Shown: positions 24,290 through 32,803 of the stretch, piece by piece
Numbering within the stretch: position 1 is the first letter of the stretch
Layout: each line of letters opens with the position of its first letter
Assembly: GCA_944325665.1 (NCBI GenBank)
Contig: CALVAY010000018.1
Span: forward strand, 1-34,973
DNA: 34,973 nt
Direction of reading: 5' to 3'
From: Candidatus Gastranaerophilales bacterium
Lineage (GTDB): Bacteria; Cyanobacteriota; Vampirovibrionia; Gastranaerophilales; Gastranaerophilaceae
Position numbers and translations under genes: made by a program
Notes under the pieces: model-generated
The model's database searches: none
What the model saw: the letters and a program-made list of their open reading frames with translations, nothing else
What the model was told of the DNA's origin: nothing

Positions 24290-24649
24290 TTATAACTCCT
24301 TTAGTTTATCCATAACTTTATTTATAGTTTTTTCGTCTATTTCGCCTGTTATGTGTTGTGCGATTGTGTCTGTTGGTTTTTCTCCTATACTTGCTTCGAT
24401 TGCCTGATATGCTTGTACTTTACCCCTTATAGCTTCATTTATAAGAGATAAGCATATTTTTGTTTGCATTGTTTTACCTGTTTTATCCTTGCTTGCAAGT
24501 AAATAAAGCAACTCATCTTTCAAGCGTTTTCTTTCTTGCCTGACAAGAGCGGATTTTACACCGCCCTTTTTCGTGATTTCTTTTATAGCTTCTTTTGAAA
24601 GCTCATTAAATGGTATTAAATTTTCTGTTTTGGGATTTTTATTTGTCAT
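24290..24649 (-). CDS. Small phage-type protein, packaging (TerS-like) candidate, copy 1
   Basis: 119 residues from ATG 24649, which has GGAGG 6 bases upstream; an in-frame ATG at 24667 lies above that ribosome site and is rejected. Paralogue of the next gene (GGVKSALVRQERKRL versus GGKKSGIVRLEKRKM, and IGEKPTDT versus IGEKPIEK). Helical with a short, acidic C-terminal extension. The start overlaps the 3' end of the small membrane protein gene by 11 bases. The function is as uncertain as for its twin. Confidence 0.6.
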   Translation of the reverse strand: MTNKNPKTENLIPFNELSKEAIKEITKKGGVKSALVRQERKRLKDELLYLLASKDKTGKTMQTKICLSLINEAIRGKVQAYQAIEASIGEKPTDTIAQHITGEIDEKTINKVMDKLKEL

Positions 24650-24875
24650 TTTGTACCTCCGAAACATAAATATTTTGTTGGTGATTGCTAAAAATTTTCT
24701 TAAGAATTTGTATGTTGCAATAAAAACAGAAATTAAACATAATTACAAATATTAGCAAAATTGCAATTAGTAATTTGTGTTCCCTTATTCTTGTACGTAA
24801 ATCAGCTAATCTATTAAGATAAATCTCTGTTACGATTTCTTCATTTAGAATTTTTTGTTCATTTTGTTTAGTCAT
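24639..24875 (-). CDS. Small membrane protein of the element
   Basis: 78 residues from ATG 24875, which has AAAGGAGAA upstream; the frame extends to 24932 but without a ribosome site. A charged N-terminal half is followed by one membrane helix (about 34-53) with Phe/Cys-rich FNFCFYCNI and a soluble tail. No family recognised. It lies between the replication genes and the packaging-like pair and overlaps the latter by 11 bases. Confidence 0.6.
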   Translation of the reverse strand: MTKQNEQKILNEEIVTEIYLNRLADLRTRIREHKLLIAILLIFVIMFNFCFYCNIQILKKIFSNHQQNIYVSEVQNDK

Positions 24876-24970
24876 TTTGTTTTCTCCTTTTAGTATTCTG
24901 TAAATATTCTTCACTTCTGTGATTACTTTCAATGATATTTCTATTATTATTGATATGTACTTAACAGCTC

Positions 24971-25043
24971 GTTAACCATTTGTTGACGAATTTATCAACA
25001 ACTGTTAACAAACTCGTTAACACTGTTAATTAGTTTGTTTAAC
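24971..25043. repeat. Iteron-like cluster, candidate replication origin of the element
   Basis: Copies of GTTAAC or a one-base variant begin at 24971, 24982 (GTTGAC), 25004, 25016, 25025 (GTTAAT) and 25037 (GTTTAAC). Spacings are mostly about 11 or 22 bases. Two copies extend to CTCGTTAAC and two to ACTGTTAA. They overlap the 3' end of the replication-initiation-like gene, where SaPI-type origins also lie close to the rep gene. Confidence 0.5.
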
Positions 25044-25507
25044 TCCTCTGATTTTGCCAGTTCTCCCTTTGATTCCGCTTTTTTTAGTAAATCTTCAAGA
25101 GCTATTACTATTTCATACAATTCTTTATTAAATTCCGCAGTGAAAAGCACCCAAAGGTCTGGCTTATTAAGTAGCTCTCGCTCTCTCAACATAGTTTTAG
25201 AAAGGGTTATTGGGCTTTTAATTGTGCCTTTTGTATATCTAAAAAATTTATGGATAAAAATTAAATTTTCATCTTGCCATAACCTTATAATATTTAGCTT
25301 GTGCATTTCTTTTAATATTTTTACAACTTCTATTTCATCAATGCTACAATCCGTCGCAATATAGGACGGCTTAACCCTGCATATCCCCATTTGAGTTGTA
25401 AAATTGTTCGTAAGAAGATAAAGATATATCAGCTTGCCATTATTGCCTAGTTTATCAAAACAGGAGCTAGTCCATATACTTTTATAAACTGGATAATAAT
25501 TTCCCAT
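24995..25507 (-). CDS. Replication-initiation-like winged-helix protein (phage replisome organiser type)
   Basis: 170 residues. The N-terminal part (YYPVYKSIWTSSCFDKL...GKLIYLYLLTNNF, about 4-37) and following winged-helix region, with CRVKPSYIATDCSIDEIEVVKILKEM (about 43-68, read in two parts), have the pattern of phage replisome organiser/DnaD-like N-terminal domains. The C-terminal tail is helical and low in complexity. GGAGG precedes ATG 25507. The 5' end overlaps the primase-like gene by 26 bases. The last codons are written by the iteron-like cluster. It probably recognises the origin of the element. Confidence 0.7.
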   Translation of the reverse strand: MGNYYPVYKSIWTSSCFDKLGNNGKLIYLYLLTNNFTTQMGICRVKPSYIATDCSIDEIEVVKILKEMHKLNIIRLWQDENLIFIHKFFRYTKGTIKSPITLSKTMLRERELLNKPDLWVLFTAEFNKELYEIVIALEDLLKKAESKGELAKSEELNKLINSVNEFVNSC

Positions 25508-26429
25508 TTTGAACCTCCCGTAAGCATTTTTTAGCCGTTCTTATTAAATAATCCGCTCTTTCTATTTTTAACTTGTGCAAATGGTCTTTTTGTATTGCAT
25601 AAGGGCTTAATTTAAATAATTCAATAGCATTGGCAATATCATAGCCATTCCAATATAAAATTTTAGACATTAACCCTAAGTCGTTGCAGCTTTCGTCATT
25701 AGAGTATCTTTGACCGTTCCACATTTTTAAAAATTTCAAATCTCGTTTTAACCCTAAATCAAATTTATTTGTGTGAATTGCTTTGCCTGTAAAAACTCTT
25801 TTATCTTCCTTTTTAAAGTATTTTTTATAAAAAATTTCTAATTCTTTTTGTAGATTATTTAGAATTTTGTTATGAGATAAAGCATTTGCAGTTAAGGCAA
25901 TATATCTATTTGAATCATAGCATTCCAAAGATTTACACCAATTAAAAGTGTTTATTTTACAACACCAATCAGATTTTTTCCTTCCTACAAACAATATGTG
26001 AATACCTTTCCCACTTTTGCTGATTTCAATATAGGCATTTTGAAATAGCTGTAAAATTTTTTCGGCTTCTTGCGTGATATTGCCAGCTTTATCTATGCAG
26101 TTATCTATGTCTATTGCACAAATATTACCAATTTCGGTATCGGTTAAAATCAAACCTATTCCATCTGCATTTTTAAATTGCTCTAACGCATTTAAAGCGG
26201 TTTTGAGGTCTGCAAAATGCTGTTTACTGTGTATACCAATCTTTTTACCAGTTACAGGACTTAAAGGTCTTTTTTGAGCATCATATAGAATAAAAATTCT
26301 ATCATTTTTAATGAAATAAAAATTTTGAAGAAGATTATTGTAATTGCATTTGAGCGTATTTTTTGCTACACTATTAATATCGCTTGTGCTTTTACTATTA
26401 TTGGTAAAAGCATTTTTCATTTTTAACAT
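25482..26429 (-). CDS. Primase-polymerase-like protein of the element
   Basis: 315 residues from ATG 26429, with GGGAGG just upstream; the frame reaches 26459 but that start overlaps the excisionase gene and has no ribosome site. A prim-pol (AEP)-type catalytic domain (about 30-215) shows the acidic pair AIDIDNCID (D107, D109), SKSGKGIHILF (about 138-148) and a later ECYDSNRYIALT. A helical domain after about residue 230 has LMSKILYWNGYDIANAIELF, seen in primase C-terminal domains. There is no helicase domain in this protein, so host or partner helicase would be required. First or second gene of the leftward operon. Confidence 0.75.
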   Translation of the reverse strand: MLKMKNAFTNNSKSTSDINSVAKNTLKCNYNNLLQNFYFIKNDRIFILYDAQKRPLSPVTGKKIGIHSKQHFADLKTALNALEQFKNADGIGLILTDTEIGNICAIDIDNCIDKAGNITQEAEKILQLFQNAYIEISKSGKGIHILFVGRKKSDWCCKINTFNWCKSLECYDSNRYIALTANALSHNKILNNLQKELEIFYKKYFKKEDKRVFTGKAIHTNKFDLGLKRDLKFLKMWNGQRYSNDESCNDLGLMSKILYWNGYDIANAIELFKLSPYAIQKDHLHKLKIERADYLIRTAKKCLREVQNGKLLSSL

Positions 26430-26439
26430 ATTTACCTCC

Positions 26440-26637
26440 CTAATCTTCTGATTTACCATTTAAAAAATCAACGAGTTTTTCGACATTCACGAGAATTTTT
26501 TTACCAGCTCTCACATTTTTAATCTTATTTTGCAAGGCTAGCTGTCTAATGAAATGTTTAGCCAGCCCTGTTATGGTCGCCGCTTCATTAATTGTTGCCA
26601 TTTTCGGAACCCTAAATTCTAAAACGTCTTGTGTCAT
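26440..26637 (-). CDS. Excisionase-like helix-turn-helix protein
   Basis: 65 residues. A MerR-like/excisionase winged helix: ATINEAATITGLAKHFIRQLALQNKI (residues 14-39, read in two parts) followed by the wing RAGKKILVNVEKLVDFL. Such proteins bind DNA at attachment sites and steer integrase to excision, or activate the operon. AAAGGAG precedes ATG 26637. First gene of the leftward operon, divergent from the repressor, in the position of xis or the early activator of SaPI-like islands. Confidence 0.8.
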   Translation of the reverse strand: MTQDVLEFRVPKMATINEAATITGLAKHFIRQLALQNKIKNVRAGKKILVNVEKLVDFLNGKSED

Positions 26638-26691
26638 TTTTGTTTCTCCTTTTATTTTGTAATATTGACAGCAAATTTATTGTGATGTATT

Positions 26692-26821
26692 ATTTCTTTT
26701 GAGAAATGTTTATAATGTTTATTTCTTTTAATAAATATAGCATAGCTTTTTACAATTTCTTATTTTTTGCGATTAAAGAAATTTCAAGAATTTTACAAAC
26801 TTACAATTTCTTGAAAGAAAG
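26692..26821. promoter_or_regulatory. Divergent control region with three similar 16-bp operators
   Basis: Consensus ATTTCT-N4-AGAAAT. Site 1 (26692-26707) is perfect. Site 2 (26721-26736) has one mismatch, ending ATAAAT. Site 3 (26806-26821) ends AGAAAG and touches the repressor ribosome site (about 26819-26825). Further half-sites lie at 26755 and 26777. The likeliest ligand is the XRE repressor encoded to the right. Confidence 0.6.
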
Positions 26822-26829
26822 AGGAACAA

Positions 26830-27522
26830 ATGAAAAAGAATAACGATAAAACAAAATACGAAAGAGAAAACTTAAAACACCATATTGCAGAATGCCTTTA
26901 TGATTTAGTTAATGATACAAAAATTAGCAAAAACTTGAGTAATGCCGAACAGGCTCGAGAAATAGGAATAAAAGATACGACATTATCAAAAACAATAAAT
27001 GGTGGAACTCTACCTGATAGTTATACAATATATAAGTTAGCTCAATATTATAAGTATGATAACGAATCCATTACAAGCGATTATATATTAGGACTTAGTA
27101 AAAATAAAACAGCAAGTAACACTAATATAAGTAAAGAAACTGGCTTGTCAGATAAAGCGATAGGGGTTTTGAAAAATGTAGAAAACATGAAAGAGAAAAA
27201 CCCAACATTATATTATAAGCAATATGCGTTAAATTATTTAATTGAAAATATGAACAATACGGAATTTTTAGGGCATTTATACTATTATTTGTTTGCAATT
27301 GCTTCATTTGAATATGGCAATGAAGAATTATTAGCACGACCGATTAAATACAAACTTGGTCATAATGAAGAATCAATGAAAAGGGCTACAACAAGAATAT
27401 TAGACCAAAATGACATTTCCGACTTGTATTTTTCAAAAATTCAACAAGATATACATAGTTTAAAACTTTTATTAGAACAACAAGAGGTGGTAAATGGCAA
27501 ACGTTCAAGAAAGAAGGAATAA
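26830..27522 (+). CDS. XRE-family repressor of the element
   Basis: 230 residues. An N-terminal helix-turn-helix (about 36-85) with LSNAEQAREIGIKDTTLSKTI is followed by a larger helical C-terminal domain. There is no Ser-Lys peptidase pair of LexA/CI-type repressors and no metal site, so it is not obviously a self-cleaving repressor. In SaPIs the comparable Stl repressor is relieved by a helper-phage protein. GAAAGAGG precedes the ATG. The integrase gene overlaps it by 29 bases. It likely represses both its own gene and the excisionase operon. Confidence 0.75.
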   Translation: MKKNNDKTKYERENLKHHIAECLYDLVNDTKISKNLSNAEQAREIGIKDTTLSKTINGGTLPDSYTIYKLAQYYKYDNESITSDYILGLSKNKTASNTNISKETGLSDKAIGVLKNVENMKEKNPTLYYKQYALNYLIENMNNTEFLGHLYYYLFAIASFEYGNEELLARPIKYKLGHNEESMKRATTRILDQNDISDLYFSKIQQDIHSLKLLLEQQEVVNGKRSRKKE

Positions 27523-28744
27523 AAACGGTGAAATTATTTCATATTCCATTAGAGTTCATAAAGGTCGGGATATGAACGGTAAACAGTTGAAACCATATAC
27601 AATGACTTTTAAAGTGCTGCCAAATTGGAGTGAAAGAAAAACACAAACAGAGTTAAAAAAAGCTGTTGTATTGTTTGAAGAACAGTGCAAAAAAGGTATA
27701 GTTGCAGATAATAAACAATCTTTTGAAAGATATGCAGATTATGTAATTAATCTTAAAGATAGAACAGGTGTAAAACATAGAACAATAATTCGATATAAAG
27801 AATTATTGGGAAGAATAATTCCAGCAATTGGTCATTTAAAATTATCAGAACTAAAGCCTCAACACTTAAATGCATTATATGAACAACTTAGCAAAGATGG
27901 TTTGAATAAAAAAACTGGTAAAACTCTTAGTAATAAAACTATTCTTGAACACCACAGATTAATAAGAACCATATTAGCTCAAGCAGAAAAAGAGTTATTA
28001 GTACAATACAATGCTGCAGCAAAAGCAACACCTCCAAAAGTCGATAAAAAAGAAGCAAATTACCTTCAAGTAGAAGATGTTGAAAATATCTTGTTTTATT
28101 TGCAAAAAGAACCATTAAAACAACAAGTAGCAATGAATTTACTTATATTTACAGGTTGCAGACGTGGTGAAATTATGGGATTAAAATGGAATAAAATTGA
28201 CTTTAAAAACAATCTTGTAACAATAGACACAAACCTTTTATATTCAAAAGAACGTGGAATATATGAAGATACACCAAAAACAGAACAATCTAAACGAGTT
28301 ATAAATATTCCGATTACCGTTATGGAGTTATTAAAAACTTATCGCAAAGAATATAACACCAAAAGGCTTGCTCTTGGCTCATATTGGAATGATACAGGAT
28401 TTGTATTTGTACAAGAAAACGGAAAACCAATGCACCCAGATACTCTAACAGATTATTGTAGCAAATTTAGAAACAAGTATAACGCTATAATAGAGCAAGA
28501 AAACAGCAAAAAATCACATAAAGAAAAATTAAGACTATTACCCCATATTAATCCACACGCATTCAGGCATACTCAAGCAAGTATATTAATATTAAGTGGT
28601 TTAGATTGTACAACAGTTAGCAAAAGACTAGGACACGCAAAAACAAGCACAACAACCGATATTTATGGCCATTTATTACAAAAAGCTGACGCAAAAGCTG
28701 CAAATGTTTTAGAAAATATATTGCTCAAACAAAAGCAAGCATAA
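27494..28744 (+). CDS. int: Tyrosine-type site-specific integrase
   Basis: 416 residues. An N-terminal arm-binding domain (about 1-65), a core-binding domain (about 73-175) and a catalytic domain (about 185-400). The catalytic set is R223 in TGCRRGE, K262, H355-x-x-R358 in NPHAFRH, H381 in LGHAKT and nucleophile Y391 in DIYGH. All are present, so it should be active. Start ATG 27494 with GAGGTGG upstream. It ends 125 bases before the attachment site at tRNA-fMet, the normal place of an integrase that targets the anticodon loop and 3' half of a tRNA gene. Confidence 0.92.
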   Translation: MANVQERRNKNGEIISYSIRVHKGRDMNGKQLKPYTMTFKVLPNWSERKTQTELKKAVVLFEEQCKKGIVADNKQSFERYADYVINLKDRTGVKHRTIIRYKELLGRIIPAIGHLKLSELKPQHLNALYEQLSKDGLNKKTGKTLSNKTILEHHRLIRTILAQAEKELLVQYNAAAKATPPKVDKKEANYLQVEDVENILFYLQKEPLKQQVAMNLLIFTGCRRGEIMGLKWNKIDFKNNLVTIDTNLLYSKERGIYEDTPKTEQSKRVINIPITVMELLKTYRKEYNTKRLALGSYWNDTGFVFVQENGKPMHPDTLTDYCSKFRNKYNAIIEQENSKKSHKEKLRLLPHINPHAFRHTQASILILSGLDCTTVSKRLGHAKTSTTTDIYGHLLQKADAKAANVLENILLKQKQA

Positions 28745-28789
28745 ATTATTTATGAATTTTTCTTTTTAGAACTGCATATATTTATAAAT

Positions 28790-28811
28790 GTTGAACTAAA
28801 GTTGAATTATT
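28790..28811. repeat. Tandem 11-bp repeats, candidate integrase arm sites (proximal end)
   Basis: GTTGAACTAAA (28790-28800) followed directly by GTTGAATTATT (28801-28811). The second is identical to both repeats at 21225-21246 and in the same orientation. The cluster lies 58 bases inside the attachment core. Confidence 0.6.
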
Positions 28812-28826
28812 ACTAAATTATATCAC

Positions 28827-28860
28827 TAAAAAAGAGGGGTTCAAAAATCTTGAAACCCTC
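28827..28860 (-). terminator. Terminator downstream of tRNA-fMet, carried by the element
   Basis: On the minus strand an 11-base-pair stem with one mismatch (28850-28860 with 28834-28844) is followed by TTTTTTAG. It replaces the ancestral terminator left behind at 21018-21054. Confidence 0.75.
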
Positions 28861-28870
28861 TCTATTCAAT

Positions 28871-29160
<290 letters not shown>

Positions 29161-29294
29161 TATTCAATTTTCAAACAAACATTGTCTGACAACATCATTA
29201 TTAAACGCTGAAAAATAAATTTCAACCCTTAATTTTACTTAATTTTTAACAACTTATCCGCCCCATTTCAAAAGGTTTATGGTAGTATTTAATC
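29161..29294. other. Intergenic stretch upstream of the LPS operon
   Basis: AT-rich. It continues a diverged remnant of the 103-bp unit (TTATTCAATTTTCA) for a few bases, then is plain leader of the lptC-like gene. A clear promoter is not obvious to me; the operon's promoter should lie here. Confidence 0.4.
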
Positions 29295-29909
29295 ATGGGT
29301 TTAAGTAAGAAAAAAATTTATTTTATAGTTTTTCTCTCAATCGCCATTTTATGCACAGCGGGCTTTTTGTGGGCTTGGTTTGTTACCCGTGATATAAGAA
29401 AAAACATCTCGGGAGCACTTAATCAAAAGCAAAAAGTCATTGTAAAAAATTTAATCTTAACCGAAACAAAAGACGGACATAAATACTGGGAACTCTACGC
29501 CAAAACAGGCAGCTACGACAGCGGAGACGAGGTTGTTGTACTTACAAATATAATCGGAAATTTTTACGACAAAGACAAAAAAGTTGCCCTGAGCTTCGAA
29601 TCACCCAAAGGAACATATAAAGATTCAGACAAAACTATTGTTTTAGAAGGCGAAACATACATTGTATCAAAAGACGGAGCTTCCATTTTGGCAGATAAAA
29701 TGCAGTGGGGCGGCAAAGGCACTGATATTGTTGCTTCCGGCAATGTAAGAATAAGAAAAGACAAAGATTTTTTGACGTACAGCGAAAAAGCGGTCTTTAA
29801 TTCTGACCTGACTTCGTTTAAAATAATAGGAAAATCAAAAGTCGAAATTTTCCAAAAAGAAGGTACAACACAAGAAAAACACGATTTGTTTAATATCAAA
29901 GGAAATTAG
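29295..29909 (+). CDS. lptC: LptC-like LPS export protein
   Basis: 204 residues. One N-terminal membrane helix (about 9-28), then a beta-strand-rich periplasmic domain with the repeated (E/A)LYAKTGSYDSGDEVVVLTNI, SPKGTYKDSDKTIVLEG and ILADKMQWGGKGTDIVASG pattern of LptC/OstA folds. LptC connects the LptBFG pump to the LptA bridge for LPS transport. Sequence divergence from enteric LptC is strong, as usual. First gene of the operon; its stop is directly followed by the lptA start. Confidence 0.8.
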   Translation: MGLSKKKIYFIVFLSIAILCTAGFLWAWFVTRDIRKNISGALNQKQKVIVKNLILTETKDGHKYWELYAKTGSYDSGDEVVVLTNIIGNFYDKDKKVALSFESPKGTYKDSDKTIVLEGETYIVSKDGASILADKMQWGGKGTDIVASGNVRIRKDKDFLTYSEKAVFNSDLTSFKIIGKSKVEIFQKEGTTQEKHDLFNIKGN

Positions 29910-30863
29910 ATGAGAAAGATACTGGCAACATTTTTTATATTAGCTTTCACAATGATGCAGGCATACTGCGCAAATGTGGTCATTGAGGCAAGAAAGCAGA
30001 CAATTAAGCTTGATCAGAATAAAGGCTTTTTTGAGGGCGATGTTCAAGTTGGTGTGGGCGACATAAAGGTAAAAAGCCCCCGTGCCGAGCTGGATTTAGA
30101 CCCTGTATCTAAAAAACCTTCTCTTGCAACGTTTTTTGACAATCCGTACGCTTTTCAAAACAAAGAAGCAAAAAAACACGAAATAAAAGCCGACATAATA
30201 AAAGTTTCATTAATCAAGAAAAGCGTTCTGGCACAAGGAAATTCGCAATCTATTATCATGGAAAACCGTCAGCCGATAATCACAATCAACGCTGACTCGC
30301 AAGAATACGACACAAATACAAAACTTATGAAGGCACAAGGCTCCGTTGTTGTTCGCTATCAAGATTTAGAAACTTTTTCAGACAAGGCAAACGCCGTAAT
30401 TGACAAAAGCGGAAACATCGAAAACCTTAAATTAATAGGCAATGTCGTTATGAAAGAAAAGGCAAATGTTGTTAAGGGCAGTGTTTTTGAATATGAACCC
30501 AAAAGAGGCGAGTTTCAGGTTTCCGGTAACACCTCTTCAGACGTTACTTTTGAGGATGGCACAAGGGTTTATGTCGAGGCAAGATACCAACAGTTCAATA
30601 AATTTACAAATTCACTTATCGCAGGCGGAAACGTAAAAGTAAAATACAAAGACTACTTTGCACAAGGCCCGAAGGCACAATTAATAGTTGACCCTAAAAC
30701 AAACAAGCCAAATACGGTAATCTTTACCGGACGCTCTAAAATTACAAGCCAAGGCTCAACCGTTGAGGCAGACAAGATAAGAATGACACTTAATCCGAAA
30801 TCATTTTTTGCGGACGGAAACGTAAAAACAAGTATATCACAAGAAGGCAGTATGGAATTATGA
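29910..30863 (+). CDS. lptA: LptA/OstA-like periplasmic LPS bridge protein
   Basis: 317 residues. A signal peptide (about 1-20, ending AYC-A) is followed by multiple OstA-type beta repeats: IEARKQTIKLDQNKGFFEGDV, then ADSQEYDTNTKLMKAQGSVV and ADKIRMTLNPKSFFADGNV. The jellyroll repeats form the hydrophobic groove that carries LPS across the periplasm. It is longer than enteric LptA (about 185), with roughly twice the repeats, which could span a wider periplasm. AAAGGA precedes the ATG. It overlaps lpxI by 4 bases. Confidence 0.8.
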   Translation: MRKILATFFILAFTMMQAYCANVVIEARKQTIKLDQNKGFFEGDVQVGVGDIKVKSPRAELDLDPVSKKPSLATFFDNPYAFQNKEAKKHEIKADIIKVSLIKKSVLAQGNSQSIIMENRQPIITINADSQEYDTNTKLMKAQGSVVVRYQDLETFSDKANAVIDKSGNIENLKLIGNVVMKEKANVVKGSVFEYEPKRGEFQVSGNTSSDVTFEDGTRVYVEARYQQFNKFTNSLIAGGNVKVKYKDYFAQGPKAQLIVDPKTNKPNTVIFTGRSKITSQGSTVEADKIRMTLNPKSFFADGNVKTSISQEGSMEL

Positions 30864-31678
30864 GTATAACTTTAGAAAACAAACAATGTTTAATAGCAGG
30901 CGACGGACTTTTGCCCGTCAGAATGGCTCAAGGAGCTAAAGAAAACGGTTTTGAAGTAATTGCAATTTCGCTTTCATCGGATAATTGCAAGGAATTGCAA
31001 AAATACTGTTCAAAGGTTGTTTCCCTTGGCTTTGGACAAGTTGAAACAATTGAGAAAATTCTTAAAGAGGAAGGTATTAAACAACTTACTTTTTTAGGAA
31101 AAGTATCAAAAACAATGTTATTAAAACGTCCCAAACTTGAACCAAAGGCAATTCAGTTTTTAAAAGAAGCTTTCAAGTTAAACGACGACGCTATTATGTT
31201 AAAAATCGTTGACGAGCTTAAATCAATCGGAGTTGAAGTTTTGGATCAAACAATTTTCATAAAGAACTTAATGGTGCAAAAAGGCGTTTTAACTAAACTT
31301 GCTCCGACTCAAGAGCAGCTCTACGACATTGAATACGGCTATAAAACAGCAAAAGAAATGGGCAAATTGGATATAGGTCAATCTGTTGTAATGAAAAACC
31401 GCATGATAATGGCAGTTGAGGCAATAGAAGGTACTGATAAGTGCATCAAAAGAGGCGGCAAGCTGGCAAGAAGAAAAGGGGCTGTTGTTGTTAAAGTTGC
31501 AAAACCGCATCAAGATAACAGATTTGATATTCCAACCGTCGGTTTAAGAACTCTTAAAACCATGAAAAGATACGGTGCAAGCGTTTTAGCTCTTGAAGCC
31601 GGAGAAACAATAATTGTAGGGCAACAAGAGATGATTAATTACGCCGATAAAAATAAAATGTCAATTATAGCAATATAG
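30860..31678 (+). CDS. lpxI: LpxI: UDP-2,3-diacylglucosamine pyrophosphatase
   Basis: 272 residues, full length for the LpxI (DUF1009) family. It cleaves UDP-2,3-diacylglucosamine to lipid X and UMP, the fourth step of lipid A synthesis, in organisms lacking LpxH. The N-terminal AGDGLLPVRMAQGAKENGFEV and the conserved C-terminal AVEAIEGTDKCIKRGG (about 185-200) and DNRFDIPTVGLRTL are clear. It overlaps lptA (ATGA) and is followed by lpxB, the next enzyme. Confidence 0.93.
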   Translation: MSITLENKQCLIAGDGLLPVRMAQGAKENGFEVIAISLSSDNCKELQKYCSKVVSLGFGQVETIEKILKEEGIKQLTFLGKVSKTMLLKRPKLEPKAIQFLKEAFKLNDDAIMLKIVDELKSIGVEVLDQTIFIKNLMVQKGVLTKLAPTQEQLYDIEYGYKTAKEMGKLDIGQSVVMKNRMIMAVEAIEGTDKCIKRGGKLARRKGAVVVKVAKPHQDNRFDIPTVGLRTLKTMKRYGASVLALEAGETIIVGQQEMINYADKNKMSIIAI

Positions 31679-31686
31679 CAGGAATT

Positions 31687-32802
31687 ATGCCAAAAAAAGT
31701 ATTTATAATTACGGGTGAGCACTCCGGAGATAAGCACGCAAGCGGAGTTGCAAGAGAGTTAAAAAAAATAAATCCCAATATTATTATTGAAGCCGTTGGC
31801 GGAGAAAACCTTAAAAACCAAGGCGTCAAGCTTTTTTGCGACCATTCAAAAATGTCGGGCGTCGGGCTAACTCCAAAAATTATCTACAACCATTTTACCT
31901 TAGGAAAAAGAATAGTTGACTATCTTAAAAACGACTTTAAGCCTGATATAGTCTTACTTGTGGATTACGGTGCTTTCAACCTTACCATTTCAAAATTCCT
32001 TAAAAAAGAAGGGTTTAAGATTTTCTACTTTATTCCCCCGCAGGTTTGGGCATCAAGAAAATGGCGACTCAAAACAATTAAGAAAAACATCGACAAAGTT
32101 TTTACAATCTTTCCCTTTGAAGGGCAAATGTATGACAAAGAAGGCATAAATTCAACATTTGTCGGACATCCGCTTAACTTTGAGCTTCCAAAAAAAGCAA
32201 ACAGGGACGAATTTTTTGAAAAATACGGTTTGGACAAAAACAAACGTCTTGTGGCGGTTTTTCCGGGTTCAAGGACTTTTGAAATAAAATATTTATTTAA
32301 AACTTTTACTGATGCAGTTAAAATTATTGAAAAAGCCTGTCCTGACGTACAATTTGTGTTCTCACATGCTACAAACTTAAGCCCTGACGCATTTACAAGC
32401 GAATACAAAACCATAACAGGGGATAACCAAGCGCTTTTAAGCGTAGCCGATGCTCTAATTTTAGCATCAGGAACCGTTGCACTTGAAGCAGGGCTGTATA
32501 ATACGCCAATGATAATAAGCTACAAGGGGCCGTTATTTTTCTACTTAATTTATCTTTTGGTAAGAAGCATTAAAAAAGCTTGCCTTGTAAACATCATAAC
32601 AGGCAAAGACATTGTAAAAGAATTTTTAATGTACGACTCAAGAGCTGATAAAATTGCACAAGAAATTATAAAACTTTTGGAAGATAAAAATTACAGAGAA
32701 GCTCAAATTCAAGGCTTAAAAGAGCTTTCGGAATTAATGGGTAAAAACCACTGCGTCCAAGAGGTTGCAAGGATAATCAACGAGGAACTGGAAGGAGAAT
32801 AA
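31687..32802 (+). CDS. lpxB: LpxB: lipid-A-disaccharide synthase
   Basis: 371 residues, a typical GT19 glycosyltransferase. It joins lipid X and UDP-diacylglucosamine to the lipid A disaccharide at the inner membrane. The N-terminal FIITGEHSGDKHASGVARELK and EAVGG, the IPPQVWASRKWR stretch (about 117-128), VAVFPGSRTFEIKYLF (about 190-205) and the LASGTVALEAGLYNTPMII segment (about 258-276) are the family signatures. AGGA precedes the ATG; it lies 8 bases after lpxI. Confidence 0.95.
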   Translation: MPKKVFIITGEHSGDKHASGVARELKKINPNIIIEAVGGENLKNQGVKLFCDHSKMSGVGLTPKIIYNHFTLGKRIVDYLKNDFKPDIVLLVDYGAFNLTISKFLKKEGFKIFYFIPPQVWASRKWRLKTIKKNIDKVFTIFPFEGQMYDKEGINSTFVGHPLNFELPKKANRDEFFEKYGLDKNKRLVAVFPGSRTFEIKYLFKTFTDAVKIIEKACPDVQFVFSHATNLSPDAFTSEYKTITGDNQALLSVADALILASGTVALEAGLYNTPMIISYKGPLFFYLIYLLVRSIKKACLVNIITGKDIVKEFLMYDSRADKIAQEIIKLLEDKNYREAQIQGLKELSELMGKNHCVQEVARIINEELEGE

Positions 32803-32803
32803 A

